A stretch of DNA of 7,204 bases from positions 1 through 7,204 of the forward strand of contig JBEKZL010000326.1 of NCBI GenBank assembly GCA_049509915.1, given 5' to 3'. This document shows positions 1 to 5,389 of the stretch, piece after piece. The position numbers and the translations under genes were made by a program. Within the stretch, counting starts at the first letter, position 1. Each line of letters opens with the position of its first letter. Under the pieces are notes generated by a model. The model worked only from the letters and a program-made list of their open reading frames with translations. It made no database searches and was not told where the DNA came from. This DNA comes from JBEKYD01 sp049509915 (GTDB lineage: Bacteria > Acidobacteriota > Terriglobia > Bryobacterales > Bryobacteraceae).

Positions 1-184
1 TAACGGATGGGAAGATGAGCAGCGCTCTTTCGATTCCACCTGCCGCAAGTTTCACCGCTTCCTCACTCAATCTCAGCGCTGAGACCCGCATCTTACCCAC
101 AGATTCCCCGGACGAACCACTTAACGTTGGCGAGCCATTCCTTGCTGGGAACCCGCCAAACGCTGCCCACAGGAGGGCAATCCA
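1..184. other. Left-edge flank, no confident gene
   Basis: No recognisable gene lies here. On the minus strand an ATG at 91-89 opens a 30-codon reading frame that runs off the left edge (MRVSALRLSEEAVKLAAGGI...). Its alternating charged and hydrophobic residues could be the amphipathic N-terminus of a protein, but nothing in it is diagnostic. A plus-strand frame from 15 to 278 crosses into the transposase region and does not look like a real protein. A strong Shine-Dalgarno-like AGGAGG at 171-176 sits just before the transposase coding body. I looked for the left inverted repeat of the IS4-type element and could not identify one. Confidence 0.3.
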
Positions 185-1356
185 ATCGTACAAGTCGCAA
201 GCCCGTTTAATCGACTCCTCCAGACTTTCCTCGAACCGAGTTCGCCGCACTCGTAAAGAAGCACGCCGCCGAGCGTGACGCCAAGGGCTTTACCTGCTGG
301 ACGCAGTTCGTCTCTATGCTGTTCTGTCAACTGGAACGCGCCGATTCGCTGCGCGAGATCTGCAACGGTCTGGGATGCTGCCTGGGGCGGTGGGTGCCTG
401 TGGGGATTGCCAGCGCGCCTTGCCGCTCCACCCTGTCCTATGCCAACGAACACCGTCCGGCAGTTCGATTCGAGGATTTGTTCTTTACCGCGCTGGCGCG
501 GTCCCACGAGCAACAGGGGCTAGGTTCCCGCATGCACAAGTTCCGCTTCCACAACAAGCTCCTCAGCCTGGACTCGACCAGCATCTCGCTTTGCCTGTCT
601 TTGTTTCCGTGGGCCAAGTTCCGTCGTGCCAAAGGCGGCGTCAAGGCCCACGTCCTGCTGGACCATGACGACTACCTGCCGGCCTACGTGCTGCTCACCG
701 AAGCCAAACGGAGCGACCTCAAATTGGCCGATTCCTTCCGGCCGAACCCTGGCTCGATTGTGGCCATGGATCGCGGCTATATCAACTATGCGCTGTTCGG
801 CCGCTGGAGTATGGCCGGGGTTTTCTTCGTCACCCGCTTGAAACAGCAGGCTGCCTTTGAGGTGGTCGAGGAATGCCAGATCCCACAGAACCGCAACATC
901 CGCTCCGACCAATTCATCCGCCTCACCGGTGCCCAGGCACAAGCCCACTACCCGGACCTGCTACGCCGCGTCGTAGCTTGGGATGCGGAAAACCAGCGCG
1001 ACATCGTCTGGCTCACGAATCTACTGGAGTTCGGTGCCACCACCATCGCCGCGATCTACAAAGAGCGGCAAATCGAACTGTTCTTCAAAGCCCTCAAGCA
1101 AAATCTGACCGTGAAAACCTTCGTGGGCACCAGTGAGAACGCCCTCCGCATCCAGATTTGGACAGCCTTGATCGCCCTGCTCCTGCTGAAATGGCTGCAT
1201 CACCTCTCCAAAGCCACCTGGTCTCTGTCCAATCTGGCCTCGATGCTGCGGCTCAACCTGTTCACCTACCGGGATTTGACCGGATGGCTCGATAATCCCA
1301 TGGGCACGCCACCTCTGATCCCGGTTGCCGAACAACTCACCCTGGCTTTGGTATGA
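185..1356 (+). pseudogene. IS4-family DDE transposase, degenerate
   Basis: This is a cut-and-paste transposase of the IS4 family. The catalytic body is open from 316 to the TGA at 1354-1356 (346 residues from the internal ATG). In that numbering the DDE residues are D86 (LLSLDSTSISL), D152 (IVAMDRGYINY) and E254 (YKERQIELFFKALKQNL); the C-terminal part (GTSENALRIQIWTALIAL) is also typical. The family-like N-terminus continues upstream in the same frame (EFAALVKKHAAERDAKGFTCWTQF, starting at 238). Further upstream it switches to frame 2 (SPFNRLLQTFLEP, 200-238), which implies about one lost base near 235-240. Frame 2 has no ATG; an ATC at 185-187 lies 8 bases after AGGAGG and may be a mutated start. 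The Trp normally between R251 and Q252 is missing, so the signature is Y-x2-R-x2-E instead of R-x3-E. The copy is therefore probably inactive. Family assignment is secure; the 5' limit is inferred. Confidence 0.85.
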
Positions 1357-1608
1357 CTGGGACAGGCTGCGACAATCCAAATCGGAGACCTCCACCCAAG
1401 TAACCTGCTGGAGTCCCTCCAAGACGCCTGTTTTCAGAAGATCGCGCTACGGGTCTGTCCTGTCCTGGACAGCAGTGTTCTGGAATAGTCGATCGTCATC
1501 AGTCAAGAGAAAGGTTCGGGACAGCCTCTGCATTAGTTTATTTCGGCGCTTGTCACGGGCGTTGCCGGCGCAAGACTTGCTTGAGCACGCCACTGAGTCT
1601 CCATTTTG
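1357..1608. other. Spacer between IS4-type and IS21-type remnants
   Basis: No gene is supported here. A frame open at 1325-1609 overlaps the transposase end and has no protein-like character. A perfect 13-base interrupted palindrome (CTGTCC-T-GGACAG) lies at 1460-1472 and is followed by AGCAGTG. From memory, sequences of the GGACAGCAGTG type occur at the ends of some IS4-family elements, so this may mark the right end of the element. A matching left end was not found. A second short palindrome (GCAAG-A-CTTGC) lies at 1570-1580. The IS21-type istB remnant begins abruptly near 1609. Confidence 0.3.
1460..1472. repeat. 13-bp palindrome, possible IS4 right end
   Basis: CTGTCC and GGACAG flank a single central T, about 100 bases after the transposase stop codon. 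The position fits an element terminus or a short hairpin. The palindrome is directly visible; the link to the insertion sequence is inference. Confidence 0.3.
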
Positions 1609-1837
1609 AGCGTGCGCACCGCCGACTTACTCTACGAAGTGATCAACCGGCGTTACGAGCGTAAGTCAGTGATCCTGACAACCATCGACCGTTCAAAGAG
1701 TGGAACGAAATCTTTCCCAACGCGGCTTGTATTGTGACTCTGCCGGACCGTCTGCTGCATCATGCCGAGTGACCGTAATCGACAGTTACCGGGGCGAAAG
1801 CGAGCAGGAAACCGCGGCCCGCCGGAGGAAGAAATGA
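1609..1837 (+). pseudogene. istB: IS21-family IstB ATPase, C-terminal fragment
   Basis: IstB is the AAA+ helper ATPase of IS21-family transposition. Only the C-terminal part remains, in three frames. Frame 1 (1609-1688) reads SVRTADLLYEVINRRYERKS and VILTT. Frame 3 (1689-1769) reads PFKEWNEIFPNAACIVTLPD then RLLHHAE. Frame 2 (1769-1837) reads VTVIDSYRGESEQETAARRR-KK and ends in TGA at 1835-1837. Together these match the well-known IstB tail pattern RTADLL-EV--RRYE--S, TTNRPFKEWNE-FPNA, DRL-HHAE, SYR. Each frame change fits loss of one or two bases; the second (GAGTGACC at 1767-1774) looks like loss of one G from GAGGTG. The usual Gly-Glu/Asp before SYR is also missing, suggesting a 6-base in-frame deletion. 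Walker motifs and the whole istA gene are absent, so this is a dead fragment. The 5' edge may be a recombination junction. Confidence 0.88.
1824..1828 (+). promoter_or_regulatory. Shine-Dalgarno for the istB-coupled ORF
   Basis: GGAGG lies inside the last istB codons, 5 bases before the ATG at 1834. It fixes the start of the small downstream ORF and supports translational coupling through the ATGA overlap with the istB stop. Confidence 0.6.
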
Positions 1838-2280
1838 GCGACGCTTCCGATCCGGCCGCTTACATCGCCGCCGTGCTTACCCTCTACGTCGATCTACCCG
1901 ATACTCCGCTGCGCGCCAGCGCTTCGGATCAATGGCTCGCCCGCCGCTTCCACGACGACAACGTGCCGCTGCGCGTGCTCGAGACCGCGTTGCTCCTCGG
2001 CTCGCTACGCCGCCTCATTCACCCGGCGGATGCACCCAAACTGTCCCCCATCCGCTCGCTGGCCTATTTCCGTCCGGTCGTCGACGAACTCCGCACCCAC
2101 CCCGCGCCAGAGAGCCGTCGGTATTGGCGCCGTGGGGAGCGCCGACGACGACGCCGAGGCACACGAATGCGACCCCGCGCGGCGAGGTGTGGGTTGGCGC
2201 GGCTGTCTGTCCGTGTTCAGCGAGGCGTCGATGTCAGTCGATTATTGCTTGAGCAGAGCGCATTTTCTCCACGTCGATAA
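1834..2280 (+). CDS. Small accessory protein coupled to istB, unknown function
   Basis: The ATG at 1834 overlaps the istB stop (ATGA) and has GGAGG 5 bases upstream, so I chose it over the in-frame ATG at 1762, which lies inside istB. As read, the product has 148 residues. The first 95 or so look like a real folded helical protein: DPAAYIAAVLTLYVDLPDTP, then RASASDQWLARRFHDDNVPL, then RVLETALLLGSLRRL, then LSPIRSLAYFRPVVDELR. Small proteins with this layout (an aliphatic helix, LP-TP, a VPL--V--ALLL-S-RRL segment, IRSL-YF-PV--E) are, as I recall, often found behind istB in IS21-type elements of Acidobacteria. The function is unknown to me. After about residue 96 the sequence turns into an Arg-rich low-complexity run (RRGERRRRRRG), which suggests a frameshift or fusion to non-coding DNA and a native length near 100-110 residues. 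It is likely a relic, as its istB partner is broken. Confidence 0.6.
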   Translation: MSDASDPAAYIAAVLTLYVDLPDTPLRASASDQWLARRFHDDNVPLRVLETALLLGSLRRLIHPADAPKLSPIRSLAYFRPVVDELRTHPAPESRRYWRRGERRRRRRGTRMRPRAARCGLARLSVRVQRGVDVSRLLLEQSAFSPRR

Positions 2281-2290
2281 TCATTGCCGG

Positions 2291-2310
2291 GGCTCGGCGA
2301 GGCTCGGCGG
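2291..2310. repeat. Tandem 10-bp repeat
   Basis: GGCTCGGCGA is followed directly by GGCTCGGCGG, two copies with one mismatch at the last base. It lies immediately upstream of the predicted -35 box of the acyl-CoA synthetase gene. It could be a replication-slippage product or a weak binding site; nothing else supports a role. Confidence 0.5.
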
Positions 2311-2311
2311 T

Positions 2312-2340
2312 TTGCAATCGTTGGAGTTGGGATGTAGAAT
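2312..2340 (+). promoter_or_regulatory. Predicted sigma70-type promoter for acyl-CoA synthetase
   Basis: TTGCAA at 2312-2317 (4 of 6 to TTGACA) and TAGAAT at 2335-2340 (5 of 6 to TATAAT) are separated by the ideal 17 bases. Transcription would start near 2347, giving a leader of about 20 bases before the ATG at 2366. The position and spacing are good for the only gene directly downstream. Experimental proof is lacking. Confidence 0.5.
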
Positions 2341-2365
2341 CCGAGCAGACGTAAGAGTCCCATAT

Positions 2366-4003
2366 ATGCTGGGCCAAATGATGCAGTTTCCACTCACGCT
2401 GACTTCTTTGCTGGAGCGCAGCGGAAAGCTTTTCGGGAGTGTGGAGATCGTCTCACGCTTGCCCGACAAGAGCATTCACCGTTCGACCTACGCCAATATT
2501 TATCGGCGGGCACGGGCCTTAGCGAGCGCGCTGGCGCGTGCGGGGCTCGGCCGGGGCGAGCGCGTCGGCTCGCTCATGTGGAACCATGCGTGGCACCTGG
2601 AGGCGTATTTCGGAGTACCGCTATCGGGCGGTGTGCTTCATGTCCTGAACCTCCGGCTCAGTCCGGAGGAGTTGAGCTACATCATCAATCACGCCGGAGA
2701 CAGAGTGCTCCTCATCGACGACGTGCTGTTGCCAGTATATGAAAGGCTGCGTGGGAAGGTGCGGCTGGAGCGGGTGATCGTGGTCCCGACGACTGGACAG
2801 CCCGTGCCGGCCGGGTACGAAAACTACGAACAATTCGTGGAGCCAGGAGCGGAGGGATATGAGCCGCTACAACTGGATGAGAACGAAGCGGCGACCATGT
2901 GTTACACCTCCGGCACCACGGGTGTTCCGAAGGGCGTCGTGTATTCGCACCGGGCGCTGGTGCTGCACGCGTTCTGTGTCGGGCTTCCGGATTGTTTTTC
3001 GCTGTCGCAAAATGATTGCGTCATGCCGATGGTGCCCATGTTTCACGTCCACGCATGGGGCGTCCCGTATGCCGCAACCATGCTCGGGGTGAAGCAGGTG
3101 CTGCCGGGGCCGCACCTGGATGCGTGCAGTCTGCTGGAATTGATGGAGCGGGAGAAAGTAACGCGCGCCGCGGGGATTCCAACCTTATGGCTGGGGGTGA
3201 TCGACCAGCTCGAGCGGAATCCCGGGGGCTGGAAGCTGCAACCGGGGCTGCTGGCCGTGGTCGGCGGGCAGGCGGCGCCGGAGTCGATGATCCGCGCGTT
3301 GGATCGGCACGGCATTGAGCTTCGACACGCATGGGGAATGACGGAGACCACCCCGGTGGGAACTATTTCCGTTCTGAAGTCCTCGATGTCGGAGAGGCCG
3401 GAGCGGGAGCGCCTGGCGGTCCGCGCCGCGCAGGGCATTCCGGTTCCCGGTGTCGAGATCCGAGCCATGTCGGGCGACCGGGAAGCGCCCTGGGACGGCC
3501 GGACGTTTGGCGAATTGGAAGTGCGGGGTCCCTGGGTGGCGACAAGCTACTACAATTTGCCGGACGAACGGCACCGCTGGACAGCCGACGGTTGGTTTCG
3601 CACCGGTGACGTCGTGACGATCGATCCGGAAGGGTACGTGCGGATCGTCGACCGCACCAAAGACCTGATCAAGTCGGGCGGGGAATGGATCAGTTCGGTG
3701 GACCTGGAAAATGCACTCATGGGGCACCCGGCGGTTCGCGAAGCCGCGGTGATTGCCGTACCGCACGCGAAGTGGGGGGAACGCCCGCTCGCGGCGGTCG
3801 TGTTGAAAGAGGGCGCTAAAGTGTCCGAAGAGGGACTGCGCTCGCACTTGGCGGAGCGGTTCAGCTCCTGGCAGTTGCCGGCCACGTTCGTTTTTCTTCC
3901 GCAGATTCCGCACACCTCGGTGGGCAAGTTTCAGAAATCCAAGTTGCGGGAGATGTTCGAAGGATGGCAGCATGAGCAGTTGCCAGGCGAGCGTTCCGAC
4001 TAA
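2366..4003 (+). CDS. alkK: AlkK-like medium/long-chain fatty-acid CoA ligase
   Basis: This cytoplasmic enzyme of the ANL (adenylate-forming) superfamily should convert a fatty acid, ATP and CoA to acyl-CoA, AMP and pyrophosphate. The 545-residue length fits the family. The start at 2366 gives MLGQMMQFPL, closely like the AlkK N-terminus (MLGQMM), so the open frame upstream of it is not used; the SD is weak (AAGAG at 2353-2357). Visible motifs are the P-loop YTSGTTGVPKG (180-190), PMFHVHAWG (224-232), the adenylate-binding HAWGMTETTP (321-330), GWFRTGDV (409-416), the hinge DRTKDLIKSGGEWIS (429-443) and the catalytic Lys521 in SVGKFQKSKLRE. All key residues are present, so it should be active. 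Substrate length cannot be read from sequence; AlkK-like similarity suggests medium-chain acids. It stands alone: no alkane oxidation, beta-oxidation or transport genes adjoin it. It is probably transcribed from the promoter just upstream. Confidence 0.95.
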   Translation: MLGQMMQFPLTLTSLLERSGKLFGSVEIVSRLPDKSIHRSTYANIYRRARALASALARAGLGRGERVGSLMWNHAWHLEAYFGVPLSGGVLHVLNLRLSPEELSYIINHAGDRVLLIDDVLLPVYERLRGKVRLERVIVVPTTGQPVPAGYENYEQFVEPGAEGYEPLQLDENEAATMCYTSGTTGVPKGVVYSHRALVLHAFCVGLPDCFSLSQNDCVMPMVPMFHVHAWGVPYAATMLGVKQVLPGPHLDACSLLELMEREKVTRAAGIPTLWLGVIDQLERNPGGWKLQPGLLAVVGGQAAPESMIRALDRHGIELRHAWGMTETTPVGTISVLKSSMSERPERERLAVRAAQGIPVPGVEIRAMSGDREAPWDGRTFGELEVRGPWVATSYYNLPDERHRWTADGWFRTGDVVTIDPEGYVRIVDRTKDLIKSGGEWISSVDLENALMGHPAVREAAVIAVPHAKWGERPLAAVVLKEGAKVSEEGLRSHLAERFSSWQLPATFVFLPQIPHTSVGKFQKSKLREMFEGWQHEQLPGERSD

Positions 4004-4176
4004 AGGCCCCCAAAATAGGTGCGACGCGTCCGGAACGGCTTTTCGCGCCGAGGCTGCTGGGACCTTAGCGGCTCCCCACAATTTGGGCGCAGACATCATC
4101 CGAATGAGGCCCGCCCCCGGGCGGCGCGCGTGCCGGCGGCGGAGGACTCAGCCAGCCACTGGCACAATGTCACCGC
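4004..4176. other. Spacer after acyl-CoA synthetase
   Basis: No gene is supported. A short GC-rich hairpin (GCCCG-CCCC-CGGGC) lies at 4109-4122 but has no following T-run, so I do not call a terminator. Open frames here on both strands have no recognisable protein character. Confidence 0.35.
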
Positions 4177-4936
4177 GACTTTCTCAACGCAGCACGAAAG
4201 GACCGCGTCAAGGTCACTCGGCCACAGCCGGCTGCTAACCGAGAAAACAAGGGTCTTGGAATCACGCTGGTCCAAGATGCCAGAGGCGATCGCGACATAG
4301 TATTCGCGTTCGCCGATACCTTCATTGCAGCCATCGGCGTCGCCCGGTCTTATTGCTGGGAAAGCCCAAAGCCGGCCGAATCGCCACTACCGGCCAGCAC
4401 TGGCAGGATTTCGGCTGGAAGGTGCCGGTGAAGTTCAACGCTCTCTCGCAGAAGGTGCGGCCCGAGGATCATATCGATGTGCTCCGTCCCTTGGCGCCGG
4501 CACGCTACGGGCCGCTACAGGCGAACGGCGATGGCGAGCAGGGCATCTACCTCACCGAACTCACGACGGCCTTTGCCGAGACTCTGGCGGGAGTGATCGG
4601 CACGGAAGCCAATCCCTCATCGGCGGTGTCGGTCGGCGCACCGATGCGGACCAACGACGACCTGGATTTCTGGGAGCACCGCCTGGAGGCCGCAGTTGAG
4701 ACCGATACTTCGCTCCCTCCGACCGAACATGAGACGATCATCCGTGCGCGCTGTGGTCAAGGGCTGTTCAAGGAACGGGTGATGCGAATTGAGGGGCGTT
4801 GCCGAATCACCAAGGTGGACAACCCCGTGCATTTCGTAGTAGCGAGCCACTGCAAGCCATGGCGGGATTCCAGCAACCAGGAGCGGCTGAACGGTGACAA
4901 CGGCCTGCTACTCACGCCCAGCATCGACCACCTGGT
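4177..4936 (+). pseudogene. HNH endonuclease-type gene, frameshifted and truncated
   Basis: The C-terminal half is an HNH nuclease domain of the restriction-enzyme-like (HNH_2) type, which cuts DNA using a metal bound by His and Asn side chains. Reading from a TTG at 4353, the domain shows GQGLFKERVMRIEGRCRITK (135-154), ASHCKPWRDSSNQERLNGDN (164-183) and GLLLTPSIDHL (184-194), with likely catalytic His166, Asn183 and His193. The N-terminal part (LGKPKAGRIATTGQHWQDFGWKVPV) continues upstream in another frame as KGLGITLVQDARGDRDIVFA then FADTFIAAIG (4249-4338). TATTGCTGG at 4351-4359 looks like TATTGGCTGG with one base lost, which would restore a Tyr-Trp-Leu-Gly-Lys reading. The 5' end is unclear; coding-like sequence (DFLNAARKDRVKVTRPQP) reaches back to about 4177. 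Homology ends right after His193-Leu194, where DRGF-type sequence is expected; unrelated DNA follows. The gene is dead. It may have been a stand-alone nuclease or part of a defence locus. Confidence 0.75.
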
Positions 4937-5041
4937 AAGCACGGGGCTATCGGCCCTGCCAAGACTCAGCTTGCGAATCTCCTTGCCGGCCAGGATCACC
5001 GCAGCGCGGAGTTCAGCATAGGACCGTTGAAGTTCGGTCAT
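4937..5041 (-). pseudogene. Short unidentified ORF fragment joined to HNH gene
   Basis: Read on the minus strand from the ATG at 5041-5039, 35 residues look like a genuine protein N-terminus: MTELQRSYAELRAAVILAGK, then EIRKLSLGRADSPVL. This is an amphipathic helix-rich start ending in a G-R-D-PVL pattern. I have a faint memory of similar short N-termini in proteins of unknown function, but cannot name a family. At 4936 the frame runs into the antisense strand of the HNH gene and loses this character, so the C-terminal part is missing. No good SD precedes the ATG. Real but broken coding sequence is likely; identity is unknown. Confidence 0.4.
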
Positions 5042-5077
5042 TGCTCTGTCGTAAGGGTATCAGGCTGCAGCGACGCG

Positions 5078-5095
5078 GGCCACGAATATGTGGCC
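5078..5095. repeat. Hairpin-forming inverted repeat
   Basis: Six-base perfect arms GGCCAC and GTGGCC enclose GAATAT; one G-T and one C-G pair can extend the stem. It lies in gene-free DNA with no T-run on either side. Function unknown. Confidence 0.5.
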
Positions 5096-5362
5096 TGGCC
5101 GTGAACTCCCTCGATGGGACTATCGTTAGCCGATCGTCGGCGCGCTGACCCCGCGATCACATCGGCGTTTGGGTGTGATTCGTCAAGCGGACGTGCCGGA
5201 CTTCGCGGGATCTATGTTCTGCGCCGCCGCTGGAACTCTGTGCGAGTGGGCGACGATCCGACCGAACCGAGGCGGACCGATTCCGATTGAGCCAGCACGG
5301 GGCTTTTAGCGAGCCCGAAGTTCAGCCACCGATCTGTTTTTCGGCGGCATGAGCGCCGCGCG

Positions 5363-5378
5363 GAGTTCGGCGGAACTC
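5363..5378. repeat. Hairpin downstream of the M48 gene
   Basis: Perfect arms GAGTTC and GAACTC enclose a GGCG loop, beginning 12 bases beyond the protease stop codon (minus strand). It could stall or protect the 3' end of the protease mRNA, but the absence of a U-tract argues against a standard intrinsic terminator. Confidence 0.4.
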
Positions 5379-5389
5379 AACGCGCTGAG

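Larger units (their letters stand above)
2125..2365. other. Degenerate end of IS21 remnant and leader of acyl-CoA synthetase
   Basis: From about 2125 the small istB-coupled ORF loses protein-like composition. A second frame (2030 onward) stays open through this stretch and joins the acyl-CoA synthetase, but that part carries no family similarity and is not counted as coding. The section holds a tandem 10-base repeat at 2291-2310, and the promoter and leader of the next gene. The IS21 right end should be here, but I could not fix it. Confidence 0.35.
5042..5389. other. Intergenic region between HNH junction and protease
   Basis: No gene of useful length is supported. A 44-codon plus-strand frame (5175-5309) shows nothing recognisable. 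Three structures can be seen. One is a hairpin GGCCAC-gaatat-GTGGCC at 5078-5095. The second is a hairpin GAGTTC-ggcg-GAACTC at 5363-5378, just after the end of the minus-strand protease gene. The third is an 18-base stretch at 5354-5371 that matches 5000-5017 at 16 positions. The hairpin beyond the protease stop has no T-run on the minus strand, so it is not a classical terminator. The region is likely debris between the insertion hot spot and the protease gene. Confidence 0.4.

Noticed and set aside
1325..1609. 94-codon frame after the transposase
   Set aside because: It overlaps the transposase end out of frame, has no SD and no protein-like pattern.
2030..2365. N-terminal extension of the acyl-CoA synthetase (112 extra residues in frame)
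   Set aside because: The extension lacks family similarity, overlaps the IS21-coupled ORF, and the AlkK-like N-terminus MLGQMM begins at 2366 behind a plausible promoter.
3185..4099. 304-codon open frame on the minus strand
   Set aside because: It lies antisense to the clearly real acyl-CoA synthetase and has the composition of a GC-rich shadow frame.
4109..4122. GC hairpin as terminator of the acyl-CoA synthetase gene
   Set aside because: No T-run follows and the stem is only 5 bp in very GC-rich DNA.
5342..5358. CGGCG/CGCCG hairpin as terminator for the protease
   Set aside because: On the minus strand it is followed by A residues, not T; on the plus strand the T-run precedes it.
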